Source of the DNA: an uncultured Muribaculaceae bacterium
Lineage (GTDB): Bacteria; Bacteroidota; Bacteroidia; Bacteroidales; Muribaculaceae
Direction: 5' to 3'
DNA: 64,000 nucleotides
NCBI GenBank assembly: GCA_905233915.1
Contig: CAJOFM010000009.1
Location: forward strand, 57,064 to 121,063
Position numbers and translations under genes: made by a program. The first letter of the stretch is position 1; each line of letters starts with the position of its first letter. This document shows, piece by piece, positions 1-7,859 of this stretch. The notes below the pieces were generated by a model, which did not search any database, was not told the origin of the DNA, and was given only the letters and a program-made list of their open reading frames with translations.

Positions 1-833
1 TGATGGAAATCATAGGTCAGAACAATTGCCGGATTAATCAGGCCCTCCAAATAGGGGAAAATGACAAAGGAGCCTGGAATGCTCCATGTGAGCAGCATAC
101 TGATAAAGGCCAATATATGAAACTGGCAATTGATATAGATTTGAGAAATGAAGGTCTCGACCATGTTGAAGTCACTCACCTTGCTGAAGGCCCACTTCAC
201 AGCCAACACCACCAAGATGTTCCTGACAATAATGCTGTAAAGCATGTGGTCCTGCAAAAATGCCATCGCCATTTCAATCTGACCGAGGAACAGAGAAGTC
301 GTTGATGAGACATTTCTGCCCGCCCCCATCGAATCCTTTATCCCTCGCGTAAATGACGTCGCATCTTCAGGAGTAGCACCTGTAAAGTGTCCTAGCAGCC
401 ACATCATGAAAAGCAGCAATACCGTCCACACCGCCAGCATCTTGAAGGGAGGGAAATAAGAAAGATGATGGCCACGCAGGTAGTCCCGGATCATGTAACC
501 CGGTCGCCAGAAGAGATCTCGGACAGTGCGGAACATGGGACGGTTACCCAGGCCCCAGATGTCCATGAAATTCAAGAACAACAGTTTCCAGTTGAAGCGT
601 TTCCATCGTGCCGGCATGCCGCACTTGGGACAGAATGCGCCCGTGTACTCTACCCCGCAATGCTGACAGACGAGTGTCTCGGCATCATGCAGAACGACAG
701 GCGGTGTGTCGTTCTTCTGACGGCGATCCAGACGCAACACCATAGCGCGGAAGTTGCGGTACCACGAGTTCTTCTTGACAGGTTTCCGCCTCTTAGGCTG
801 CTTTGCTATTTTGGCTTGCTTTATTTTTTTCAT
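1..833 (-). CDS. DUF3667 zinc-ribbon membrane protein, 3' end cut by window
   Basis: Reading the minus strand from the ATG at 833 gives an uninterrupted frame to the window edge, so the C-terminus is missing. The start is basic (MKKIKQAKIAKQPKRR), then comes a zinc ribbon with two Cys pairs (CQHCG about 15 residues before FCPKCG). This is followed by hydrophobic segments in the second half (for example the WTVLLLFMMWLLG stretch) that look like membrane spans. This order fits DUF3667 of Bacteroidota, whose function is unknown. The -7 element TACCTTTG at 838-845 ends only four bases before the ATG, which also argues against a longer N-terminus. A bidirectional terminator separates it from the galactose operon upstream. 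Confidence 0.75.
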   Translation of the reverse strand, partial: MKKIKQAKIAKQPKRRKPVKKNSWYRNFRAMVLRLDRRQKNDTPPVVLHDAETLVCQHCGVEYTGAFCPKCGMPARWKRFNWKLLFLNFMDIWGLGNRPMFRTVRDLFWRPGYMIRDYLRGHHLSYFPPFKMLAVWTVLLLFMMWLLGHFTGATPEDATSFTRGIKDSMGAGRNVSSTTSLFLGQIEMAMAFLQDHMLYSIIVRNILVVLAVKWAFSKVSDFNMVETFISQIYINCQFHILAFISMLLTWSIPGSFVIFPYLEGLINPAIVLTYDFH

Positions 834-837
834 GGCT

Positions 838-845
838 CAAAGGTA
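838..845 (-). promoter_or_regulatory. -7 element abutting the DUF3667 start codon
   Basis: On the minus strand TACCTTTG matches TAnnTTTG exactly and is followed by AGCC and then ATG. Transcription would start at or next to the start codon. No -33 TTTG at the usual spacing is obvious. Confidence 0.5.
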
Positions 846-850
846 TAAAA

Positions 851-880
851 AATTCCGCAATAACATTATATTGCGGGATT
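851..880. terminator. Bidirectional terminator
   Basis: Arms 851-862 and 869-880 pair over 12 bp with one G-T pair and a 6-base loop. A T run follows on the plus strand and a run of six T follows on the minus strand. It lies after the galactose operon and before the DUF3667 gene. A second GC-rich hairpin (889-895 with 899-905) sits between it and the nucleotidyltransferase stop codon. Confidence 0.8.
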
Positions 881-934
881 TTTCTTTACAGCGGCGGGGC
901 CGCTGTTTACTTAACGGAACTAATGGTGGCGCGA

Positions 935-1840
935 TCAGAACATCTTGTTGGGATATACACCAGTAGCGTGCAGTTCTGCAAACTTGTCCACTACACCCTG
1001 GCGGTCGGCAGCATAGGTCACTCCAAACCACTTGCTCTCGGTGGTGAGGACCTTAACCTGGACCGTGCCTGCGGTAACCATCTCGTTGACAACGGTGGGA
1101 ATGAAGAATTCGGCCTTGGGCTTATCCAGATTCTCCTTAAGGAAATCCACAAAACATCTCTCGCTGTGCGCAAAGTAATCGGGGGTAAAGCCCCAGAAGT
1201 TCATCGACACGGGAGTGTCGAATTCAAGATGCTGCACATCGCCGTTCTCGTCGGTGAAGACGATGTTGTGGTCGGCATCATAGCCGATGCTCGTGCGCTC
1301 CACCACACCAGTGAGCAATCCGTCACGGGTCTCACAGACTCCACGGGCCACGGTGCCGCTCTCGCTCAACGTGTTACCCACCTTGAAGCCCACCATGCTA
1401 TAATGGCCCTTACTGCCCTCGGGCAGTGAGGAAAGTTCGTTGGCCATGACCTCAAAACTGTTACGGCCATAGTAATCATCGGCATTGATGATGGCGAAGG
1501 GCTCATTGATGACGTTCTTGCCCATGAGCAAGGCATGGTTGGTTCCCCAAGGTTTGGCACGCTCGGCGGGACAAGTAAAGCCCTCGGGCAGATCGTTCAG
1601 GCCCTGGAAGACGAGTTCAACGGGAATGTGACCCTCGTATTTGGATAAGATCTTCTCGCGGAAGTCGGCCTCAAAGTCTTTGCGGATCACAAAAACGACC
1701 TTGCCAAATCCGCTCTGAATGGCGTCATAAATCGAATAGTCCATGATGGTCTCGCCATGAGGGCCAAGACCGTCAAGCTGCTTGAGGCCGCCATAACGGC
1801 TACCCATACCAGCAGCGAGCACAAATAATGTCGGTTTCAT
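935..1840 (-). CDS. Sugar nucleotidyltransferase (NTP_transferase family)
   Basis: The 301-residue protein opens with the glycosyl-nucleotidyltransferase signature LAAGMGSRYGGLKQL (residues 8-22), the nucleotide-binding loop of UTP/dTTP:sugar-1-phosphate uridylyltransferases. A metal-binding NADDYYG motif follows near residue 119. The family transfers NMP to a sugar-1-phosphate, releasing pyrophosphate. It follows galK and galM on the same strand, with a 77-base gap holding a 7-bp repeat array. No galT is visible, so it may supply UDP-galactose directly from the galactokinase product. That role is an inference from context; the substrate cannot be read from the sequence. The family call is secure. 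Confidence 0.8.
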   Translation of the reverse strand: MKPTLFVLAAGMGSRYGGLKQLDGLGPHGETIMDYSIYDAIQSGFGKVVFVIRKDFEADFREKILSKYEGHIPVELVFQGLNDLPEGFTCPAERAKPWGTNHALLMGKNVINEPFAIINADDYYGRNSFEVMANELSSLPEGSKGHYSMVGFKVGNTLSESGTVARGVCETRDGLLTGVVERTSIGYDADHNIVFTDENGDVQHLEFDTPVSMNFWGFTPDYFAHSERCFVDFLKENLDKPKAEFFIPTVVNEMVTAGTVQVKVLTTESKWFGVTYAADRQGVVDKFAELHATGVYPNKMF

Positions 1841-1842
1841 AT

Positions 1843-1870
1843 TTTTCAGTTCTCAGTTTTCAGTTTTCAG
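1843..1870. repeat. 7-bp repeat array before the nucleotidyltransferase start
   Basis: Four head-to-tail heptads (TTTTCAG, TTCTCAG, TTTTCAG, TTTTCAG on the plus strand) end two bases before the start codon of the minus-strand nucleotidyltransferase. On the coding strand they read as an A-rich leader of CTGAAAA units. Confidence 0.8.
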
Positions 1871-1917
1871 TTCTTGTTTTTTTACCGGCCGTGGCTATAG
1901 CACGGCACAATGAACAA

Positions 1918-2970
1918 TTATTTATTTACCTTGAAGTCAAAGAAGATGATGCGGCGGTACTCCTCATCGGGACGGAGCAGCTGTGACGGGAAATTGTCAT
2001 GGTTTGGCGCGTCGGGCATACCTTGGCACTCGATAGCCACACCATCGTAATCGCGATACTGCTTGCCGCTCTTGCTCAGGGGGCAGCCCCCCAGCCAATT
2101 GCCAGTGTAAACCTGAACCGCTGGCTGGTCGGTACTGACTTCCACCATGCGACCCGATTTCTCGTCGCAAAGCACAGCAGCCAGATGCACATCACCGTCC
2201 TCATAGCCGTCAATGACCCAGCAGTTGTCATAGCCCTTGCCATAGTTGAGTGCGGGGAAATCCTGCTTGATATCCTTGCCGGCTGCCTTGGGCTGGGTGA
2301 AATCCATAGGTGTGCCCTCAACCGGAGCCATCTCTCCGGTGGGGATGAGCGAGTCATCGGTGGGCAAGTAGCGTGAGCAGTTGAGCTGGAGCACTTGATT
2401 GAGTGCGGTTCCCTCCTTGTCCTCGCCAGCCATGTTGAAATAGGTGTGGTTGGTCAGGTTGACAACGGTGGGGGCATCGGTCACGGCACCAAGTTCAACC
2501 TTGAGCACGTTGTCATCGTTCCAGGTGTAGGCGACGCGTGCAGTGAGGTTGCCGGGATAATTCTCGTCACCATCGGGACTCTCCAGCGAGAACACGACGG
2601 TGTCGCCGTCCATCTCGCAATCCCAAATCTTGTTGGAGAAGTTCTCGGGGCCTCCATGCAAGTGGTTGGGGCCGTTATTGATGTTTAACTGATAGACTTT
2701 GCCGTCGATGTCGAGGTGCCCCTTGCAGATGCGGTTGGCATAGCGGCCAGGCACCTTACCAGCACACGGGCCGTCATAGAAGTAGTCTTTAACATCCTTG
2801 TAGCCCAGCACCACGTCGGCAAGATTGCCATCACGGTCGGGCACCTTGATTTCCAGAATTCCAGCACCTAACGAAGACAGTTTTACACTAGCGCCACTGG
2901 CATTAATGAGTTCATAGGTGGTGATTTCGCCACGCTCGGTCTCAAAAGTGTCGATACGGATGCTCTTCAT
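1918..2970 (-). CDS. galM: Galactose mutarotase (aldose 1-epimerase)
   Basis: The 350-residue protein interconverts alpha and beta galactose, feeding alpha-D-galactose to galactokinase. Family motifs are clear: GRYANRI with NGPNHLHGG (residues 76-106), the catalytic-His region NLTNHTYFNMAG near 173-184, and a C-terminal VAIECQGMPDAPNH segment carrying the catalytic Glu. There is no signal peptide, so it is cytoplasmic. The start codon lies one base after the galK stop, which indicates translational coupling. Length is normal for the family. Confidence 0.93.
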   Translation of the reverse strand: MKSIRIDTFETERGEITTYELINASGASVKLSSLGAGILEIKVPDRDGNLADVVLGYKDVKDYFYDGPCAGKVPGRYANRICKGHLDIDGKVYQLNINNGPNHLHGGPENFSNKIWDCEMDGDTVVFSLESPDGDENYPGNLTARVAYTWNDDNVLKVELGAVTDAPTVVNLTNHTYFNMAGEDKEGTALNQVLQLNCSRYLPTDDSLIPTGEMAPVEGTPMDFTQPKAAGKDIKQDFPALNYGKGYDNCWVIDGYEDGDVHLAAVLCDEKSGRMVEVSTDQPAVQVYTGNWLGGCPLSKSGKQYRDYDGVAIECQGMPDAPNHDNFPSQLLRPDEEYRRIIFFDFKVNK

Positions 2971-2971
2971 C

Positions 2972-4108
2972 TTAATCCTCCACCTTGTGAGCGCCGTCGC
3001 TGATGATAACGTTGATCACCTCGGGCTCATGTCCGTATTTAGCATTGAATTTCTCCTTGGCTGTGGCAATGAAGTTGTCATAGCGGTCATCCTTAACCAA
3101 GTTGATGGTGCAGCCGCCAAAGCCGCCGCCCATGATGCGTGAACCGGTCACACCGCACTCGCGGGCCACATCGTTGAGGTAGTCCAGTTCCTCGCAGCTC
3201 ACCTCGTAATCGCGCGACAGGCCATCGTGGGTCTCAAACATGCAGCGGCCAACGGTCTCGTAGTCGCCACGCTCCAAGGCGTCGCACACGTCGAGCACAC
3301 GCTGTTTCTCACCAATGACGAAGCGCGCACGGCGATAGTCCTCGTCGCTCACCTTGTCACGCACATCGGCCAGCATGGTATAGGTAGCGTCACGCAGGGT
3401 CTCCACACCCAGCGTTGCAGCCACGCGCTCGCATGACTCACGGCGCTTGTTATAGGGCGAGTCCACCAGCTCGTGCTTCACCTTGCTGTTGAGCAGCACC
3501 AGTTTGTATCCTTCGGGGTGGAAGGGGAAGTAAGCATGCTCGAGCGAACGGCAGTCAAGACGCATCAGGCAGTCCTTCTTGCCGAACACGCTGGCGAACT
3601 GGTCCATGATACCGCAGTTCACGCCGCAATAGTTATGCTCGGTGCTCTGACCGATTTTGGCCAACTCGAACTTGTCGATCTTGTTTTCGTTAAACAGGTC
3701 GTTCAAAGCAAAAGCGAAACATGACTCTAATGCAGCCGATGACGACAAGCCTGCTCCAAGGGGCACGTTACCAGCAAACACGGTGTCAAAGCCCTTAACC
3801 ACGCCACCGCGCTTGATGGTCTCGCGGCAAACGCCAAAGATATAGCGTGCCCACTGTTCCTGGGGTGCGTCCTCCTCATTGAGGCCGAACTCGCAGTAGG
3901 CATCCATATCCATACTATAAACACGCACCTTGTCGGTACCATTAATGTTGATGGCAGCCATGATGTACTTGTCGATGGCACCAGGGAACACAAAACCGCC
4001 ATTGTAGTCGGTGTGCTCGCCGATGAGGTTAATACGTCCTGCCGACGCATAGACCACACAGTCAGTGCCAAAGCGCTGCTTGAACTGATTCTTAATCTGT
4101 TCTTTCAT
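2972..4108 (-). CDS. galK: Galactokinase
   Basis: The 378-residue GHMP kinase phosphorylates alpha-D-galactose at C1 with ATP. It shows the galactokinase signature GRINLIGEHTDYNGG (residues 25-39), the ATP-binding loop PLGAGLSSSAALE (about 116-128) and the C-terminal GHMP motif MGGGFGGCTINL. Length is complete. It is the first gene of a three-gene minus-strand operon (galK, galM, nucleotidyltransferase). I found no clear TAnnTTTG element in the 134 bases upstream. Confidence 0.95.
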   Translation of the reverse strand: MKEQIKNQFKQRFGTDCVVYASAGRINLIGEHTDYNGGFVFPGAIDKYIMAAININGTDKVRVYSMDMDAYCEFGLNEEDAPQEQWARYIFGVCRETIKRGGVVKGFDTVFAGNVPLGAGLSSSAALESCFAFALNDLFNENKIDKFELAKIGQSTEHNYCGVNCGIMDQFASVFGKKDCLMRLDCRSLEHAYFPFHPEGYKLVLLNSKVKHELVDSPYNKRRESCERVAATLGVETLRDATYTMLADVRDKVSDEDYRRARFVIGEKQRVLDVCDALERGDYETVGRCMFETHDGLSRDYEVSCEELDYLNDVARECGVTGSRIMGGGFGGCTINLVKDDRYDNFIATAKEKFNAKYGHEPEVINVIISDGAHKVED

Positions 4109-4242
4109 TTTGATTTCAATATTAATAAGTTACATAATCATTCTATTAAATGGCACAAAGGCCTGAGGGGTTAAAGCCCACAAAAACCCTGGAATCTGCC
4201 CAAAAGCAATTCCTGTACCTCACCAATTACTCGATTAAAGCA

Positions 4243-4749
4243 CTACTTGATGGTGTAGATGCTCTGGTCATTGATGATGCGCTCCAGGTTTTCAAGATTG
4301 ATGTGACCGAATATCAACACCATCACATCAGTCATGTCGCTAGCATTCACTAAAACCATCTCGCTGACATACTGACCATCACGGCGAATGAGAGCGGTCC
4401 TGGTATCATAGCCAGCCTGCTTGGTCACGATTTCCTCATAGGAACGGTTCTTGGTCAGGTTCATGACGCGCTTGCGGAACTTTTCACGATCGCCCACACT
4501 GCACTTGCTCAAGTCAAGCACCTGCACCGACGTGATGCCAAGGGCGGCTTCGGACAACGTGGGAGAAATCAGGCGTCCAAGGCCCAACAAGCCACTGCCC
4601 ACATTGACGTACTGGGCATGTCTGGCATCCCGCATGTCATTAATGATATCATCGGCATTATGATAGAACATGCCGCAGGACATCACAATGACCGACAGCA
4701 TCAGCATTGTTGCCGTTTTCATCATTCTGTTTATAAATCTCTCTTTCAT
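4243..4749 (-). CDS. DUF4252 lipoprotein
   Basis: The frame is open from 4815, but a -7 element (TATATTTG at 4777-4784) lies inside the first part. I therefore place the start at the ATG at 4749, giving 168 residues; a later ATG at 4722 is also possible. The N-terminus has a hydrophobic signal ending in a lipobox with Cys at residue 25 (VIVMSCG), so it is likely a lipoprotein. The body (sensing-type NVGSGLLGLGRLISP, then VLVNASDMTDVMVLIFGHI) fits the DUF4252 family of Bacteroidota, whose function is unknown. It is monocistronic, divergent from pgk. Confidence 0.7.
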   Translation of the reverse strand: MKERFINRMMKTATMLMLSVIVMSCGMFYHNADDIINDMRDARHAQYVNVGSGLLGLGRLISPTLSEAALGITSVQVLDLSKCSVGDREKFRKRVMNLTKNRSYEEIVTKQAGYDTRTALIRRDGQYVSEMVLVNASDMTDVMVLIFGHINLENLERIINDQSIYTIK

Positions 4750-4776
4750 AACAATAAACATTTGTTTTTGTGCTGA

Positions 4777-4784
4777 CAAATATA
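4777..4784 (-). promoter_or_regulatory. -7 promoter element for the DUF4252 gene
   Basis: TATATTTG on the minus strand matches TAnnTTTG, 27 bases before the ATG at 4749. It decides the start codon by excluding the upstream in-frame ATG at 4815. Confidence 0.6.
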
Positions 4785-4899
4785 ACACTAAAACTTCATT
4801 TTGGATAAAAGGCAATTCTTAAAAATGGCAAAATAGTAAAAAAACACAATAAATAATTATTTTTCTCCATAAATGACGGTCACTTTGAGAATAAATTCC

Positions 4900-4907
4900 T
4901 ATATTTG
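4900..4907 (+). promoter_or_regulatory. -7 promoter element for pgk
   Basis: TATATTTG matches the Bacteroidota -7 consensus, 57 bases before the pgk ATG. A TTTG lies at 4884-4887, closer than the usual 19-base spacing. Confidence 0.6.
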
Positions 4908-4964
4908 CAGTTTAGTTTGTAAAAGCAAATCACAAATCAACATCTACAATTATAAGATAGTAAA

Positions 4965-6218
4965 ATGGCTAAAATCAATGACTTTAACTTTGCCGGAAAG
5001 AAGGCAATCGTGCGCGTTGACTTTAACGTGCCCCTGAACGAGAAAGGTGAAATTACCGACGATACCCGCATCCGCGGCGCGGTGCCCACCCTGAAAAAAA
5101 TCCTTGCTGACGGCGGAGCCCTGATCATCATGTCGCACATGGGCAAGCCCAAGGGAAAAATCAATCCCAAGTTCTCTTTGAGTCAAATCACAAGCGCCGT
5201 TGCCGCTGCGCTCGAGCGCCCCGTGATGTTCGCTCAGGACAGTGCCGATGCCAAGAGCCAGGCCGACGCCTTGAATCCCGGCGAGGTCCTCTTGCTGGAG
5301 AACCTGCGCTTCCACCCCGAGGAGGAAGGCAAGCCCGTGGGCATTGAGAAAGACGATCCCAATTATGACGCTGCCAAGAAGGAGATGAAGGCTCGTCAGA
5401 CCGAGTTCGCCAAGACATTGGCCAGCTATGCCGACGTGTATGTGAACGACGCCTTCGGTACGGCACACCGCCGTCATGCATCAACCGCCGTTATCGCCGA
5501 CTTCTTTGATGACGACCACAAGATGCTTGGTTTCCTCATGGAGAAGGAAGTTACCGCTATCAACAACGTGATGAAGAACGCTCAGCATCCCTTCACCGCC
5601 ATCATTGGCGGCAGCAAGGTGTCATCCAAGCTGTCGGTTATCAAGAACCTGCTCGACAAGGTGGATAACCTCATCATCGGCGGTGGCATGGGCTTTACCT
5701 TTATCAAGGCCCAGGGTGGCCACATCGGCGACTCGCTGCACGAGGACGACCTCATGCCCGAGGCCCTGAACGTGATTGCAGCCGCCAAGGAGAAAGGCGT
5801 GAAACTGAGCCTGTCGGTACAGACCATTGCCGCCGACAAGTTTGACAACGATGCCAACCGCCAACCCGTTGACATCTTCAATATCCCCGACGGATGGGAA
5901 GGCATGGATGCCGGCGAAGAGTCGCTCAAGAACTGGAAGGAGATTATCCTCAATTCCAAGACCATCCTGTGGAACGGTCCCGTAGGCGTATTTGAGTTTG
6001 AGAACTTCGCTCACGGTACCGGCGAAATCGCCAAGTATGTTGCCGAAGCCACCAAGAACGGTGCCTACTCGCTCGTGGGCGGCGGTGATTCGGTAGCTGC
6101 TGTCAACAAGTTCGGCCTTGCCGACGAGGTATCCTACGTCTCGACCGGTGGCGGCGCCATGCTCGAAGCCATCGAGGGCAAGACACTGCCTGGTGTTGCA
6201 GCCATCTTGGGCGAGTAA
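4965..6218 (+). CDS. pgk: Phosphoglycerate kinase
   Basis: The 417-residue glycolytic enzyme makes ATP from 1,3-bisphosphoglycerate and ADP. The N-terminal substrate site is intact: [10 protein letters not shown] (residues 17-26), DTRI, and SHMGKPKG (about 57-64). The C-terminal nucleotide domain carries [19 protein letters not shown] and the [10 protein letters not shown] loop. Length is standard. It has its own promoter and is closed by a strong terminator, so it is monocistronic. It is divergent from the DUF4252 gene. Confidence 0.97.
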   Translation: MAKINDFNFAGKKAIVRVDFNVPLNEKGEITDDTRIRGAVPTLKKILADGGALIIMSHMGKPKGKINPKFSLSQITSAVAAALERPVMFAQDSADAKSQADALNPGEVLLLENLRFHPEEEGKPVGIEKDDPNYDAAKKEMKARQTEFAKTLASYADVYVNDAFGTAHRRHASTAVIADFFDDDHKMLGFLMEKEVTAINNVMKNAQHPFTAIIGGSKVSSKLSVIKNLLDKVDNLIIGGGMGFTFIKAQGGHIGDSLHEDDLMPEALNVIAAAKEKGVKLSLSVQTIAADKFDNDANRQPVDIFNIPDGWEGMDAGEESLKNWKEIILNSKTILWNGPVGVFEFENFAHGTGEIAKYVAEATKNGAYSLVGGGDSVAAVNKFGLADEVSYVSTGGGAMLEAIEGKTLPGVAAILGE

Positions 6219-6240
6219 TCCCCAGTGATATAGAATTATC

Positions 6241-6280
6241 AAGCGATTTGGACTTTCTCTGGTCCAAATCGCTTGTTTTG
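6241..6280 (+). terminator. Rho-independent terminator after pgk
   Basis: A perfect 13-bp stem (6241-6253 with 6262-6274) with an 8-base loop is followed by GTTTTG. The T-rich tail also holds the -33 TTTG of the msrA promoter. Confidence 0.88.
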
Positions 6281-6309
6281 TGTCATATCAAGAAAAAAGT
6301 GTAACTTTG
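6277..6309 (+). promoter_or_regulatory. Promoter of msrA
   Basis: TTTG at 6277-6280 and TAACTTTG at 6302-6309 are separated by 21 bases. The promoter lies downstream of an in-frame ATG at 6280 and so fixes the msrA start at 6343. Confidence 0.65.
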
Positions 6310-6342
6310 TGGCAAATAACCAAGCCAAACGATATTGTAGCG

Positions 6343-6846
6343 ATGAAAGAAATCTATTTTGCAGGAGGATGTTTCTGGGGAACAGAGCATTACTTTAAGT
6401 TGGTGAATGGTGTGATTGAGACCCAGGTGGGCTATGCCAACGGGCATACCGAGAACCCGACTTATCAGGACGTGTGTACCGACAAGACAGGTTTTGCCGA
6501 GACCGTGCGGGTAGCCTATGACCCCGAAGTCATCTCGCTGGAGTTCCTCACCGAAATGTATTTCAAGGCCATTGACCCTACGAGCGTCAACCAGCAGGGT
6601 CACGACAAGGGCACCCAGTACCGCACGGGCATCTACTATACCGACGAAGCCGATGTGCCGACGCTGCAAGCGGTTTATAACCGTGTACAGGCCGAGGTGC
6701 GCTTGCGCCTTGCGGTAGAGTTGCTGCCGCTCAAGAACTTCTACTCTGCCGAGGAATACCATCAGGATTACCTCGACAAGAACCCTGACGGCTACTGTCA
6801 TCTACCCTTGGAACTGTTTGAAATGGCCAAGCGCGCCAACCGATAA
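6343..6846 (+). CDS. msrA: Peptide-methionine (S)-S-oxide reductase
   Basis: From the ATG at 6343 the protein has 167 residues. The frame is open from 6280, but the promoter lies inside that extension. The catalytic motif GCFWGTEHYF near the N-terminus contains the nucleophilic Cys of MsrA, which reduces methionine-S-sulfoxide in proteins. YSAEEYHQDYLDKNP and GYC near the C-terminus also fit the family. No signal peptide is seen, so it is cytoplasmic. It is followed after 8 bases by the VanY-like gene and is probably co-transcribed with it. Confidence 0.93.
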   Translation: MKEIYFAGGCFWGTEHYFKLVNGVIETQVGYANGHTENPTYQDVCTDKTGFAETVRVAYDPEVISLEFLTEMYFKAIDPTSVNQQGHDKGTQYRTGIYYTDEADVPTLQAVYNRVQAEVRLRLAVELLPLKNFYSAEEYHQDYLDKNPDGYCHLPLELFEMAKRANR

Positions 6847-6854
6847 CTACGGTC

Positions 6855-7817
6855 ATGACGATTGAGCAATTCAAACGCACACTGCAGCAGTGGAGCGACC
6901 GCGACCATCGATGGATGTCGGTGCCCGTTGCTGTCGCAGCGCTATTTGTGCTGCTAGTGCTCGTCAAGAGTTGCAAGGGCATCGTCTATAACTATAGCGA
7001 CGAGTGCAAAATCTACAAGTTGGGCTACCCCATCGAGGACGCCCGCATGCTGGTCGCGGTATTGAGCGAAGCTCAAGCCGACTCACTCATTGCTCGCGGC
7101 GAGCATGACACCATCGCCATCCCCATCATCAACCAGCGCTACTTCATCGCAAGGAACTTTGACTCCTATCTTGCTCTGCACAAGGTTGACACCACCGCTT
7201 CACTTGCCGATATCATCGCCATTGTCAACGTGGGCCATTATCCTGACAAAGATAAGAAAGCTGTGCCCTGCGACACCAGCAAGGGTCGCTTAATGCTGAT
7301 CAATGGACGCCATTACCTTGACGAACACTATAAACCAGACAGTCTGGCCAACTTCAAAAAGACGTGCTGCTATGAAGACCAGAAGGCACAGCGTGTCGTG
7401 GTTGACGCCTTTGTGGCGTTGCAACGGGCTTGCAAGGAACAGACCGAGGCCCATCTGATGGTCAACTCGGCTTATCGCTCCTATCAGGACCAGAAAGGGA
7501 CTTACAAGCGCAATGACAAGAGATATGTCGCCGTTCCGGGCTACAGTGAGCACCAGACGGGTTTTGCCATCGATGTCACGTCACTGCAGCATCCCGAGAA
7601 ATGGTCGTTTGGCAAATCCAAGGAGGGGATATGGATGCGCGAGAATTGCCACAAATACGGCTTCATCCTGCGTTACCCCGAGAAACAGTCACATGTTTTG
7701 GGTTATAGCTACGAGCCGTGGCATATGCGCTACGTGGGCACCGATGTGGCACGCCGCATCCATGACGAAGGAATCACATTCGATGAGTACTACGCCTTTT
7801 ATTTAGATAAAAGATAA
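6855..7817 (+). CDS. D-alanyl-D-alanine carboxypeptidase, VanY/M15B family
   Basis: The 320-residue protein has one N-terminal membrane anchor (residues 22-41, VPVAVAALFVLLVLVK) and a periplasmic M15 domain in the C-terminal half. Zinc ligands and catalytic residues are visible in SEHQTGFAIDV (His and Asp) and EPWHMRYV. Such enzymes trim the terminal D-Ala of peptidoglycan stem peptides. About 100 residues between anchor and domain are of unclear function. The last codons (L-D-K-R-stop) lie inside a 7-bp repeat array, so the array supplies the stop codon. Confidence 0.85.
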   Translation: MTIEQFKRTLQQWSDRDHRWMSVPVAVAALFVLLVLVKSCKGIVYNYSDECKIYKLGYPIEDARMLVAVLSEAQADSLIARGEHDTIAIPIINQRYFIARNFDSYLALHKVDTTASLADIIAIVNVGHYPDKDKKAVPCDTSKGRLMLINGRHYLDEHYKPDSLANFKKTCCYEDQKAQRVVVDAFVALQRACKEQTEAHLMVNSAYRSYQDQKGTYKRNDKRYVAVPGYSEHQTGFAIDVTSLQHPEKWSFGKSKEGIWMRENCHKYGFILRYPEKQSHVLGYSYEPWHMRYVGTDVARRIHDEGITFDEYYAFYLDKR

Positions 7818-7847
7818 GAGATAAGAGATAAGAGATAAAAGATAAGA
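7806..7847. repeat. 7-bp GATAAGA array overlapping the vanY-like stop codon
   Basis: Six perfect-phase heptads (GATAAAA, three GATAAGA, GATAAAA, GATAAGA) begin in the last codons of the upstream gene, whose TAA is at 7815-7817, and end 12 bases before the convergent gene's stop codon. Confidence 0.9.
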
Positions 7848-7859
7848 GATTACATGGGG

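Noticed and set aside
803..1429. 208-residue open frame on the plus strand
   Set aside because: It runs antisense to the well-supported nucleotidyltransferase gene, has no recognised motif and no promoter of its own.
4750..4815. Longer N-terminus for the DUF4252 lipoprotein
   Set aside because: The extension lies across a consensus -7 element and would bury the lipoprotein signal inside the protein.
7806..7847. Target-site or terminal repeat of an insertion sequence
   Set aside because: No transposase or inverted termini nearby; the simple 7-bp period explains the sequence.
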